DNA from: Xanthobacteraceae bacterium
GTDB taxonomy: Bacteria; Pseudomonadota; Alphaproteobacteria; Rhizobiales; Xanthobacteraceae
Assembly (NCBI GenBank): GCA_030037105.1
Contig: JASHRY010000211.1
Location: 1-6,701 of the forward strand
Reading direction: 5' to 3'
DNA: 6,701 nucleotides
Made by a program: the position numbers and the translations under genes. The notes beneath the pieces were generated by a model, which was not told the origin of the DNA, did not search any database, and saw only the letters and a program-made list of their open reading frames with translations. Numbering within the stretch: the stretch's first letter is position 1; each line of letters opens with the position of its first letter. Below are positions 1-6,300 of this stretch, in pieces.

Positions 1-552
1 CATATGGTGGCGACGGCGGTGGCGATCGACGATCGCCCCTCGGCGCTGCGCTATCCGCGTGGCGAAGGCCGCGGCGTGACGATGCCCGAGCAAGGGCATC
101 CGCTCGAGATCGGCAAGGGCCGCGTCATCCGCGAAGGCAACAAGATCGCCATATTGTCGTTTGGCGCACGGCTCGGCGAATGCCTCAAGGCGGCCGAAGA
201 GCTCGCGGCCTACGGCTTGTCGACCACGGTCGCCGACGCGCGCTTCGCCAAACCGCTCGACGTCGATCTGCTGTTGCGGCTCGCGCGCGAGCACGAGGTG
301 CTGCTCACGATCGAGGAAGGAGCGATCGGCGGCTTCGGCGCTCACGTGATGCAGACGCTCGCCGAGCACGGCGTCCTCGACCGCGGCCTCAAGATCCGCC
401 CCATGGTGCTGCCTGACATCTTCATCGACCAGGACTCGCCGAACGCGATGTATGCCAAGGCCGGCCTCGACGCCAAAGGCATCGTCGCCAAGGCGTTCGA
501 AGCCCTCGGGCAGAATGTACGCGGCGACGTCGTGAAGTTCGCGCGGCAGTGA
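1..552 (+). CDS. dxs: 1-deoxy-D-xylulose-5-phosphate synthase, C-terminal part (5' end outside the window)
   Basis: DXS is the thiamine-diphosphate enzyme that condenses pyruvate with glyceraldehyde 3-phosphate to make DXP, the first step of the MEP isoprenoid pathway in the cytoplasm; DXP also feeds thiamine and pyridoxal synthesis. The reading frame is open from base 1 (CAT, His) and the first ATG at 4 is internal, so 183 C-terminal residues of a protein usually about 640 long are present. Visible are the end of the pyrimidine-binding domain with RYPRGEG (fragment residues 17-23; its arginines belong to the substrate-phosphate region in DXS) and the complete transketolase C-terminal domain, including [30 protein letters not shown] and [12 protein letters not shown]. 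It stops at TGA 550-552, 43 bp before tlyA on the same strand, an arrangement common in Hyphomicrobiales and probably co-transcribed. No frameshift is seen. Family assignment is near certain. Confidence 0.97.
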   Translation, partial: HMVATAVAIDDRPSALRYPRGEGRGVTMPEQGHPLEIGKGRVIREGNKIAILSFGARLGECLKAAEELAAYGLSTTVADARFAKPLDVDLLLRLAREHEVLLTIEEGAIGGFGAHVMQTLAEHGVLDRGLKIRPMVLPDIFIDQDSPNAMYAKAGLDAKGIVAKAFEALGQNVRGDVVKFARQ

Positions 553-565
553 AGCCGCGATGAAA

Positions 566-594
566 TATTCTCCCCTGTGAAGCAGGGAAGAATG
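566..594 (+). promoter_or_regulatory. Intercistronic hairpin covering the tlyA ribosome-binding site
   Basis: Bases 567-577 pair with 583-593 around the 5-nt loop TGAAG (578-582): ten Watson-Crick pairs with a single C/A mismatch (572/588), plus a possible G-U pair at 566/594. The right arm contains AGGGAAG (584-590), the only Shine-Dalgarno-like sequence at proper distance (about 7 nt) from the tlyA ATG at 596. The fold would therefore mask the tlyA ribosome-binding site in the dxs-tlyA transcript. There is no T-run after the stem, so it is a poor intrinsic terminator. A tiny ORF, MKYSPL (560-580), runs through the left arm and stops in the loop. The pairing is seen directly; the regulatory role is inferred. 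Confidence 0.5.
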
Positions 595-595
595 A

Positions 596-1354
596 ATGGT
601 TGCCGCCTCGCATTCACCGGCCATGATTCTTCGCCAACGCGCCGATCGCCTCTTGGTGGCGCGCGGCCTGTTCGCGAGCCGCGCCCGCGCGCAGGCGGCG
701 ATCGCGGCCGGCTTGGTGACTGCAGACGGCGTTCCGGTGCGCAAGGCATCGGAGGAGGTCTCCACTGTCGCCGCCATCGCGGCCGCGTCCGAACACCCCT
801 ATGTGTCGCGCGGCGGCGTCAAGCTCGCCGCCGCCCTCGACCATTTTCATCTCGACGTGGCGGGTCGCATCTGCCTCGATGTCGGCGCCTCGACCGGCGG
901 TTTCACGCAAGTGCTCCTGCGCCGCGGTGCCCGCCGCGTCTATGCGGTCGATGTCGGGCACGACCAGCTTCATCGGTCGCTGCGCGGCCGGCGTGAACTC
1001 GTCTTGATGGAAGAAACCGACATTCGCGCGCTCGATCCGCCGCGCCTTGCCGAGCCGCCGGATTTTGCCGCCGTCGATGTGAGCTTCATCTCGCTCAAGC
1101 TGGTGCTGCCGCCGATCGGCAAACTTCTCAGCGCCCGCGCCTCCCTCGTCGCGCTGATCAAGCCGCAATTCGAGACCGGGCGCCGCAACATCAAGAAAGG
1201 CGTCGTGCGCGATCCGGCGGTCCACGCCGCCATCTGCGAGGACATAGCTGCATTTCTCACGTCGCAGGGATGGCGCGTCGGCGGTCTCATGCCCTCGCCG
1301 ATCCGTGGCGGCGACGGCAACGCTGAGTTCTTCGTCGAGGCCGAGCGCGGCTGA
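596..1354 (+). CDS. tlyA: TlyA family rRNA (cytidine-2'-O)-methyltransferase / hemolysin A family
   Basis: TlyA enzymes use S-adenosylmethionine to 2'-O-methylate cytidines in rRNA (in mycobacteria 16S C1409 and 23S C1920, giving capreomycin sensitivity); the older name hemolysin A is a misnomer in most species. The 252-aa product is close to the family norm. An N-terminal S4 RNA-binding domain (about residues 12-70, with RADRLLVARGLFASRARAQ) precedes an FtsJ/RrmJ-type Rossmann domain with SAM motif LDVGASTGGF (94-103) and AVDVG (117-121). The expected K-D-K-E catalytic set is present: K76 (RGGVKL), D161 (AVDVSFIS), K189 (IKPQFE) and E244 (NAEFF). ATG 596 is preferred because AGGGAAG lies 7 nt upstream; ATG 623 (Met10) is possible but would clip the S4 edge. 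It lies 43 bp after dxs, and its stop overlaps the remnant of an RNA methyltransferase gene. Which rRNA site it modifies here cannot be read from sequence. Confidence 0.95.
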   Translation: MVAASHSPAMILRQRADRLLVARGLFASRARAQAAIAAGLVTADGVPVRKASEEVSTVAAIAAASEHPYVSRGGVKLAAALDHFHLDVAGRICLDVGASTGGFTQVLLRRGARRVYAVDVGHDQLHRSLRGRRELVLMEETDIRALDPPRLAEPPDFAAVDVSFISLKLVLPPIGKLLSARASLVALIKPQFETGRRNIKKGVVRDPAVHAAICEDIAAFLTSQGWRVGGLMPSPIRGGDGNAEFFVEAERG

Positions 1355-1388
1355 GCGGCTCATGATCGACCGGCTCGGCCACCGCGGC
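1350..1388 (+). pseudogene. 5' remnant of a RumA/TrmA-type class I RNA methyltransferase gene
   Basis: In the +2 frame relative to tlyA, overlapping its stop, the sequence reads AERLMIDRLGHRG (ATG at 1362). RumA/RlmD/TrmA-like RNA (uracil-5-)methyltransferases of Hyphomicrobiales typically begin with a TRAM-domain strand of the form (T/A)ERL-x-IDRLGHRGDGIA, and that gene typically follows tlyA; both points are from memory of the family. Here the match ends after HRG. The expected DGIA and everything beyond are missing, replaced by GC-rich filler and then the 3' end of the convergent dioxygenase gene. I therefore read it as a truncated gene start left at a rearrangement breakpoint near 1389. 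The alternative, a chance 13-residue match, is unlikely given the exact expected position, but the piece is short. Confidence 0.55.
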
Positions 1389-1402
1389 GGCCGGCGGCGG
1401 CC

Positions 1403-1423
1403 GGCTCCGGCAAGTCCGGCGCC
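1403..1423. terminator. GC-rich hairpin between convergent tlyA and dioxygenase genes
   Basis: Bases 1403-1410 can pair with 1416-1423 around the loop CAAGT (1411-1415), with seven of eight pairs formed (mismatch 1406/1420). It sits between the stop codons of the two convergent genes, where a bidirectional terminator is expected. No T-run follows on either strand, so if it terminates transcription it does so weakly or with Rho. It could equally be a by-product of the local GC-rich sequence. Confidence 0.25.
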
Positions 1424-1425
1424 CG

Positions 1426-2313
1426 TCACTCCGCCGCTTGGCGCGAAGGCGGGCGCACGCTCTCCAACCCGTCCGCTTCGGTCGCCGAAATCGTGGTGCG
1501 CACCATGCAGCGCGGCTCATGCGGCAGCCAAGGTCGGCCGCGATGCAGAGTGGCGCGGTTATCCCACATGACCACGTCGCCCCGGCGCCAAGTGTGCAGG
1601 TAGCTGAGCCCCGGCGCCGTCGCGGCGTCGATCAGCTCGGCGAGGAGCTTTTGCGCCGCGTCTTCTTTCATTCCCTCGATGGCATAGGCGTGGGAGGCAA
1701 TGTAGAGCGCGTTGCGGCCGTTCGCCGGGTTCTTCCACGCCATGCGCCAGCATTGCGGCGGCAGCGCCACGCGCTCCTCGGCGCTCGCAAGGTCGGCGGC
1801 GATCTTGCCGCGCGAATGGGCATAGTCGTGCCAGGCGAAGGAATTCTCAAGGCGCCGGCGCAGCGCCGGATCGAGCCGCTCCCAGGCGAGACGGGTCGAG
1901 ACATATTCGGTCTCGCCGCCGCGCGCCGGAATGACGCGCGCGGACAGCACCGAGGCCAGCGCCGGCACCTTCTTGAAGGTGCTGTCGGTATGCCAAAGCT
2001 GGTTCGCTTTGTTGCCCAAGGCAAAGCGGTGATCAGCCGGCACGACCTTGCCGTTCTCGTCGATGGTCGAGAGGATCACGAGGTTGGTGCCGGTGCCGCG
2101 CGAGCCTACCTTGGTCACTTCGAGCGGTCCGAAGCGGCGCGAGAAGGCGAGCTGCGTCGCATCTGTCACCTGCTGGCCGCAAAAAACCAGGACGGAATGC
2201 TCTTCGAACGCCGCGCGCGTCGCCGTGTACGCGGCGTCGTCGGCCGCGATCTCGGCGAGCGTCACGCCACGCAGCTCGGCCGCGAAGCCCGGACCGAGCG
2301 GAACGATATCCAT
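1426..2313 (-). CDS. TauD/TfdA family Fe(II)/2-oxoglutarate-dependent dioxygenase (TfdA-like)
   Basis: This is a soluble non-haem iron oxygenase that couples decarboxylation of 2-oxoglutarate to hydroxylation of a substrate. The 295-aa product matches the length of TfdA (about 287) and TauD (about 283). The 2-His-1-Asp iron site is visible: H108 and D110 in QLWHTDSTF, and H257 in DNRATLHRG. R268 follows H257 by 11 residues, as the 2-oxoglutarate-binding arginine does in TfdA (H263/R274, from memory). Other shared blocks are EEHSVLVFCGQ, FGPLE, ALASVLSARVIPARGGETEY and WRRGDVVMWDNR. The family handles aryloxyacetates, taurine and other sulfonates, alkyl sulfates and similar acids; blocks such as LWHTDS and MWDNR favour the TfdA branch, but the substrate is unknown. 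The start is supported by GGAGG (2321-2325) 7 nt before the ATG. It lies 92 bp downstream of mtnP on the same strand and converges on tlyA. No transporter or regulator that would name a substrate is visible. Confidence 0.9.
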   Translation of the reverse strand: MDIVPLGPGFAAELRGVTLAEIAADDAAYTATRAAFEEHSVLVFCGQQVTDATQLAFSRRFGPLEVTKVGSRGTGTNLVILSTIDENGKVVPADHRFALGNKANQLWHTDSTFKKVPALASVLSARVIPARGGETEYVSTRLAWERLDPALRRRLENSFAWHDYAHSRGKIAADLASAEERVALPPQCWRMAWKNPANGRNALYIASHAYAIEGMKEDAAQKLLAELIDAATAPGLSYLHTWRRGDVVMWDNRATLHRGRPWLPHEPRCMVRTTISATEADGLESVRPPSRQAAE

Positions 2314-2405
2314 CGGCGCGCCTCCGTGGCTTTGAATGCTTGCTCAAGTTTCCACAAAACCGACCGGCCGGCAACCCGGCAAAGATTTAGCGGCCTTTGG
2401 CGGCT

Positions 2406-3299
2406 TCACGTCTTTGCGCCATGTGCAGCGCGCAGTATACGTCCCGCCACCGCGTCGAGCTTCTTCAGGAGCTCCGGATCGCGCGCCTCCGGGGCGGTGA
2501 TCAAGGCGGTGTCGAGCGCCCGATCCGAGCCGATCGGGCACGGCTCGTGCTCGCGCGGGAAATCGCGGGCGAGCCGCGCGACCAGGCGCTTGGCCTTGTC
2601 GGCATTGGTCGTCAGCACCTTGATGACGTCCTGCACGGTCACGGCATCGTGGTCGGGATGCCAGCAATCGAAATCGGTGACCATGGCGACGGTGGCGTAG
2701 CAGATCTCGGCCTCGCGGGCGAGCTTGGCTTCCGGCAGGTTGGTCATGCCGATCACCGAATAGCCGAGATTCTTATAGGTGAGGCTCTCGGCCAATGTCG
2801 AGAATTGCGGTCCTTCGATGCACACATAGGTGCCGTCGCGCACCACGGCGATGTCCTCGGCCATGGCCGCCTCGGCGATATGGATGCGCAGCCGCGGCGA
2901 TACCGGATGCGCCATCGAGACGTGGGCGACGCAGCCCTCGCCGAAGAATGAATTGGCGCGGCTATAGGTGCGATCAACGAACTGATCGATCAACACGAAG
3001 GTGCCGGGCGGCAGCTCCTCCTTGAACGAACCGCATGCCGACAGCGACACGAGATCGGTGACGTCGGCGCGCTTGAGTACATCGATATTGGCGCGATAGT
3101 TGATGTCGGACGGGGCGAGCCGGTGCCCCTTGTCGTGGCGCGAGAGAAACACGACCGGCAGGCCGGCAATCTCTCCCGTGAGCAAGGCCGCCGACGGCTT
3201 TCCCCAGGGACTGCTGATGGTTTTGCTTTGTGCATTCGTCAACCCCGGCAGATCGTAAATGCCGGAACCGCCGATGATGCCAAGGATGGCTTTGGTCAT
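2406..3299 (-). CDS. mtnP: S-methyl-5'-thioadenosine phosphorylase
   Basis: MtnP cleaves 5'-methylthioadenosine, the by-product of polyamine and homoserine-lactone synthesis, with phosphate into adenine and 5-methylthioribose 1-phosphate, in the cytoplasm. The 297-aa product has the usual length for this PNP/MTAP family 2 enzyme. Motifs: phosphate-site loop GGSGIYD (10-16); the family signature SRHDKGHRLAPSDINYRAN (53-71); SACGSF (87-92); IEGPQFST (161-168); the substrate region MTNLPEAKLAREAEICYA (185-202); and TDFDCWH (208-214), whose Asp is typical of adenine-specific (MTAP) rather than guanine/hypoxanthine-specific (PNP) members. An in-frame ATG at 3404 would add 35 residues, but these are Arg-rich and unlike the family, so MTKAILGIIGG at 3299 is chosen despite a weak ribosome-binding site. 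It lies 153 bp downstream of the glycosyltransferase stop and 92 bp upstream of the dioxygenase. No apt or other methionine-salvage gene is in the window. Confidence 0.95.
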   Translation of the reverse strand: MTKAILGIIGGSGIYDLPGLTNAQSKTISSPWGKPSAALLTGEIAGLPVVFLSRHDKGHRLAPSDINYRANIDVLKRADVTDLVSLSACGSFKEELPPGTFVLIDQFVDRTYSRANSFFGEGCVAHVSMAHPVSPRLRIHIAEAAMAEDIAVVRDGTYVCIEGPQFSTLAESLTYKNLGYSVIGMTNLPEAKLAREAEICYATVAMVTDFDCWHPDHDAVTVQDVIKVLTTNADKAKRLVARLARDFPREHEPCPIGSDRALDTALITAPEARDPELLKKLDAVAGRILRAAHGAKT

Positions 3300-3452
3300 G
3301 GTCCCGACGTTGATGGACCGCGCAACGTTTGAATGATCGATGAGGATTGATACACGATGCACAATCGTCGCGATAGCCGCTAATCGCCTTCGGCCGGCGC
3401 GCATAGCGACGACAGCCGAGGGACCGAATCCCGGGTCAGCGTTATCAAGCGA

Positions 3453-4580
3453 TCATCGGTCCGCCGACCGCAGCGACCAATAAAGGCTTCGGACCGTCTG
3501 CTTGACGGCCTCGACCGTGAACCGCTGGCGAAAGCGCGCGTAGGCCGCCGCCCCCATTCTGCTCCGCAAGTCCGGATCGCCCGCAAGCAGCATCAGCGCG
3601 CGCGCCGCCGCCGCGGCGTCCCGTGGCGGAACCAAGAATCCCTCCTCGCCGTCACGCACGACCTCCCGGCATCCAGGAACGTCCGTGGTCACAATGGGCC
3701 TACCTGCGGCCGCAGCTTCGACCAGCGTGCGCGGAAGACCCTCACGATAAGATAACAGCATCGCGATGTGATGCTCACGCCACACGCGCGTCGCGTCGGT
3801 GACGCGACCGTGCCACGTGATCCCGGCCTCACGGGACCATTGGCGGAGTACGGTCTCCGGAATGGACCGCGGATTGGCGGAATCGGGATCGCCGAAGAGG
3901 TGCAACTCGACGGGCGCGCCTGCCTGCCGCGCGCGGCGCACCGCCTCCACGGATTCGGCAATGCCCTTGGGCCCGATCATCCGGGTCACAACCGCAACTT
4001 TTATCGGCGGACCGGGCAGCTCGGCTGGGCCGGCAATAGTTGTGGGATCGACACCCGAACCGCCCACGATCGTGATGTCGGCATCGTCCGGATCGAATCC
4101 AAGCTCGCGCGGATCGTCGCGATTTTCGAAGAGGTAGTGTGTGCGGCGGCCGCGGAGCCATGAACCGAGCGCCATGCGCACCACTGCGCGAACAACGCCA
4201 GCCGCAAGCCCGCGATCGATCCACGGATATCCCAGCCCGGTCGGCGCCAGCACGAGTCCCGGCGCACCGCTGAGTTTCGCCGCCAGGCCGCCGATCACGA
4301 TTGGTCGAAGCGCGATACAGTGCACGACATCGGCGCGTTCGGCTCGGACTATCCGCAAGGCCTGTATGAAATCCCGTGCGCCGCGCACGACGTTGAGAGT
4401 GCCCCGGCGGCCCGTTACGGCGACGACGCGAAATCCTTCGGCGGCGAGCCGCTCGCCGTCGGCGCGCACGCGCGTGGCGATGACAACCTCGAATCCGCAC
4501 TCGCGCGCGACTCGCGCCACGGGCAGGAAATGCGAAACAAAAAACCAATCCTCAGTAACAAAATAAAGAATTTTGGCCAT
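3453..4580 (-). CDS. Glycosyltransferase family 4 (GT-B fold), surface polysaccharide type
   Basis: The product likely transfers a sugar from a nucleotide donor onto a lipid-linked glycan at the inner face of the cytoplasmic membrane. The 375-aa protein has the two-domain GT-B layout. The N-terminal acceptor domain starts with MAKILYFVTEDWFF and contains ADVVHCIALRP (about 83-93) and LVLAPTGLGYPW (109-120). The C-terminal donor domain has GSGVD (174-178), the basic pair R200 and K205 in VTRMIGPKG, and the retaining-GT4 EX7E element E280-GLPRTLV-E288 followed by TTDVPGCREVVRDGEEGFLVPP. No transmembrane helix or signal peptide is evident. The start is fixed by an in-frame TGA at 4592-4590, only 9 nt upstream. 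There is no Shine-Dalgarno sequence, so translation may depend on coupling to the preceding reading frame, which ends at that TGA. It is divergent from the uronate epimerase. Donor and acceptor sugars cannot be told. Confidence 0.93.
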   Translation of the reverse strand: MAKILYFVTEDWFFVSHFLPVARVARECGFEVVIATRVRADGERLAAEGFRVVAVTGRRGTLNVVRGARDFIQALRIVRAERADVVHCIALRPIVIGGLAAKLSGAPGLVLAPTGLGYPWIDRGLAAGVVRAVVRMALGSWLRGRRTHYLFENRDDPRELGFDPDDADITIVGGSGVDPTTIAGPAELPGPPIKVAVVTRMIGPKGIAESVEAVRRARQAGAPVELHLFGDPDSANPRSIPETVLRQWSREAGITWHGRVTDATRVWREHHIAMLLSYREGLPRTLVEAAAAGRPIVTTDVPGCREVVRDGEEGFLVPPRDAAAAARALMLLAGDPDLRSRMGAAAYARFRQRFTVEAVKQTVRSLYWSLRSADR

Positions 4581-4589
4581 GACCGCGCG

Positions 4590-4874
4590 TCAAGACGGAG
4601 TCGTCTTTTTCAATCTCCAGAAAGTTCCGGACCGCCGCGGTCGCGGCCGCGGCAGCGGCGACCTTGCGCAGAGCCATCTAACCATGTCGCGCCTGCTGCT
4701 GGCCAGGAAAGCCAATACCTTCCAGTATAGCTCTTCATATCGTGGCGCGACATGCTCCTCGCCGAGCAGGCCTTGTGCCCGCCGCGCGACATCGGCGCGA
4801 TTCGCTGCCGGCGGCCAGTTGATGCGGCCGCCATCGAGTTCTGTCCCGTTTGCAGAGGTCGCAATATGCCGTCC
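4590..4874 (-). pseudogene. Headless C-terminal coding remnant upstream of the glycosyltransferase
   Basis: This frame is open for 94 codons from just inside a TAG (4877-4875) to TGA 4592-4590, the same frame as the downstream glycosyltransferase and ending 9 nt before its ATG. It has no plausible start: the only in-frame ATG is late (RRDMVRW). Its first two thirds look like real protein, with ELDGGRINWPPAANRADVAR and then LLGEEHVAPRYEELYWKVLA in an amphipathic-helix pattern. The last 30 or so residues are Arg/Pro-rich and poor. The tail resembles the closing helix of GT-B glycosyltransferases (...RYEELY...), but that is only a resemblance. I interpret it as the 3' end of a gene that preceded the glycosyltransferase and lost its 5' part where the epimerase upstream region now begins. 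The alternative is a non-coding stretch open by chance in high-GC DNA. Confidence 0.4.
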
Positions 4875-4884
4875 CTATCCCAGA

Positions 4885-4914
4885 TTTACCGAAACTCGCA
4901 TCCCACGTTAGAAT
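4885..4914 (+). promoter_or_regulatory. Possible sigma70-type promoter for the epimerase gene
   Basis: TTTACC (4885-4890, four of six matches to TTGACA) is followed after 18 bp by TAGAAT (4909-4914, five of six matches to TATAAT). The stretch is clearly more AT-rich than its surroundings and lies between the divergent glycosyltransferase side and the epimerase. A transcript would start near 4921, giving a leader of about 65 nt. Consensus matching alone supports this. Confidence 0.35.
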
Positions 4915-4986
4915 AATTTTATGCCAACCAGGAGACCGGGTAATGCATGGTGATGGCAGGAGGATGGTCGCGTTGAGGCGCCGAAC

Positions 4987-5994
4987 ATGACGATCCTTGT
5001 GACCGGAGCAGCGGGGTTTATCGGGTTCCATTTGGTGTGGAGGCTTTTGCAGCAGGGCAAGCGCGTCGTCGGCCTCGACAATCTCAACGATTACTATGAT
5101 GTTTCCCTGAAAGAGGCGCGTCTGCAGATACTGCAGAATTTTACCGACTTCAGGTTCGTCCGGCTTGATCTCGTCGATCAAAACGCAATCAACGCACTGT
5201 TCGCGGATGCTTCGTTTGACGTCGTGGTCAACCTCGCCGCTCAGGCCGGTGTACGCTATTCGCTCACCAATCCGCAGGCCTATGTTCGCAGCAACATCGC
5301 GGGCTTCGTCAACATCCTGGAAGCCTGTCGGCACCATGGCGTCCGCCACCTCGTTTATGCGTCATCGAGCTCGGTCTATGGCGCAAGCACGAAGATGCCG
5401 TTTTCGGTGCATCAGAACGTCGATCATCCGGTGAGTCTCTATGGCGCAAGCAAGAAGGCGAACGAACTCTTTGCGCACAGCTATAGCCATCTGTTCAGAT
5501 TGCCGACAACCGGAATACGGTTCTTTACGGTCTATGGACCGTGGGGGCGGCCGGACATGGCCATGTTCATTTTTACGCGCGCGATCCTGGCCAACGAGCC
5601 GATCCCGATCTTCAACCATGGCCGCATGGAGCGCGACTTCACCTATATCGACGACATCGTCGAAGCCGTGGCGCGGCTGCTCGACCGGGTCGCCGCGCCC
5701 AACCCGGCATGGAACGGCGAGGCTCCCGACCCCGGATCGAGCAGCGCTCCTTATCGGCTTTACAACATCGGCAATCACCGTCCGGAGAAGCTGCTGCACC
5801 TGATCGAGACCCTGGAAGACTGCCTCGGTCGCAAAGCCATCAAGAATTTCCTTCCCATCCAACCGGGCGACGTGCCGGCAACCTACGCGGACGTCGATGA
5901 TCTCGTCCGCGATATCGATTTCACACCACGGACATCCTTAGAACAGGGCGTCGAACGCTTCGTGCGCTGGTATCGCGATTACTATCGCGTGTGA
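4987..5994 (+). CDS. UDP-glucuronate 4-epimerase type NAD-dependent epimerase (LpsL / CapI family)
   Basis: Members interconvert UDP-glucuronate and UDP-galacturonate at C4 through a transient 4-keto intermediate with bound NAD, supplying uronic acids for lipopolysaccharide, capsule or exopolysaccharide in the cytoplasm. The 335-aa product has the usual length of the extended short-chain dehydrogenase family. Visible are the NAD-binding GAAGFIG (7-13), the UDP-uronate epimerase hallmark [18 protein letters not shown] (29-46), [12 protein letters not shown] (82-93), the active-site SSSSVYG (126-132) and catalytic Y152-x3-K156 in [10 protein letters not shown], then [15 protein letters not shown] (178-192) and [16 protein letters not shown] 4987 is the only credible start: GAGG (4975-4978) lies 8 nt upstream and an in-frame TGA at 4951 closes the frame with no other start between. 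A stronger AGGAGG at 4958-4963 is too far to serve it. It is divergent from the glycosyltransferase. GalE-like or other UDP-sugar specificity is less likely. Confidence 0.93.
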   Translation: MTILVTGAAGFIGFHLVWRLLQQGKRVVGLDNLNDYYDVSLKEARLQILQNFTDFRFVRLDLVDQNAINALFADASFDVVVNLAAQAGVRYSLTNPQAYVRSNIAGFVNILEACRHHGVRHLVYASSSSVYGASTKMPFSVHQNVDHPVSLYGASKKANELFAHSYSHLFRLPTTGIRFFTVYGPWGRPDMAMFIFTRAILANEPIPIFNHGRMERDFTYIDDIVEAVARLLDRVAAPNPAWNGEAPDPGSSSAPYRLYNIGNHRPEKLLHLIETLEDCLGRKAIKNFLPIQPGDVPATYADVDDLVRDIDFTPRTSLEQGVERFVRWYRDYYRV

Positions 5995-6230
5995 CGCAAT
6001 CGCGCCCGAACGCGAGTTGTGCCGCGGATCGTATTGACGCCGTACTGCGCCCGTTCCGCATAGCCGTCACAACCGCGGCCTTCACGGGGCTTCAGCGATG
6101 CCCCCGTCGGCAACCTCGGCGTTATAGCCGGATCCCAACGGTGGACTATGCTGGTCCTGACAAAGGCCAAATCCGTGCGCGGATCGCCGAGCATCAAATC
6201 GAGGGCGTGGACTGACAGGCCAGTTAGGAA

Positions 6231-6270
6231 CCGATCTCCAGCATCGATGCCGTGTTTGGAATCGGGTTTT
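6231..6270 (+). terminator. Terminator-like hairpin with T-run after the epimerase
   Basis: CCGAT (6231-6235) pairs with ATCGG (6261-6265) and CCA (6238-6240) with TGG (6257-6259). Inside lies the perfect 10-bp palindrome GCATCGATGC (6241-6250). The outer stem is followed by GTTTTCTT (6266-6273). This has the form of an imperfect intrinsic terminator, 237 bp after the epimerase stop and immediately before the next promoter. Loop spacing and interior mismatches make it weak. Confidence 0.33.
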
Positions 6271-6271
6271 C

Positions 6272-6300
6272 TTGTCAAGCCGCAGGGGACCGGCTAGGAT
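6272..6300 (+). promoter_or_regulatory. Sigma70-type promoter for the methyltransferase gene
   Basis: TTGTCA (6272-6277, five of six to consensus) and TAGGAT (6295-6300, four of six) are separated by exactly 17 bp. Transcription would start near 6307, leaving a leader of about 115 nt before ATG 6421. The near-palindrome CGCACGTGTGCG (6321-6332) would fall about 15-25 nt into the transcript and could be an operator, though nothing identifies a regulator. The promoter suggests the methyltransferase begins a new transcription unit. Confidence 0.45.

Noticed and set aside
614..1429. A 271-codon open frame on the - strand opposite tlyA
   Set aside because: It mirrors the tlyA codons, has no recognisable motif or ribosome-binding site, and tlyA has its full catalytic set.
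2340..2405. Short GC stems (GCCGG/CCGGC) between mtnP and the dioxygenase on the - strand
   Set aside because: The 5-bp stem is not directly followed by a T-run, so a terminator cannot be supported.
1438..2700. A 420-codon open frame on the + strand opposite the dioxygenase and mtnP
   Set aside because: It is antisense to two genes with clear family motifs, is Arg/Ala/Gly-rich, spans their gap without domain-like sequence, and is a typical by-product of high-GC coding DNA.
3345..3366. Inverted repeat GATTG-12 nt-CAATC upstream of mtnP
   Set aside because: Arms of only 5 bp are expected by chance; nothing ties the site to a regulator, and no clear -35/-10 pair accompanies it.
3300..3404. A 35-residue N-terminal extension of mtnP from ATG 3404
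   Set aside because: The extension is Arg-rich and unlike the family, whose members start just before the GGSGIYD loop; ATG 3299 fits.
4921..4953. 10-codon ORF (MPTRRPGNAW) in the epimerase leader
   Set aside because: No ribosome-binding site, no regulatory codon run, and too short to separate from chance.
4735..5349. A 204-codon open frame on the - strand opposite the epimerase start
   Set aside because: Most of it is antisense to the well-supported epimerase; the part left of 4874 is in a different frame from the protein-like remnant there.
5982..6278. A 98-codon open frame on the - strand in the gap after the epimerase
   Set aside because: No family resemblance, no ribosome-binding site, and it overlaps the epimerase 3' end; kept only as part of the gap description.
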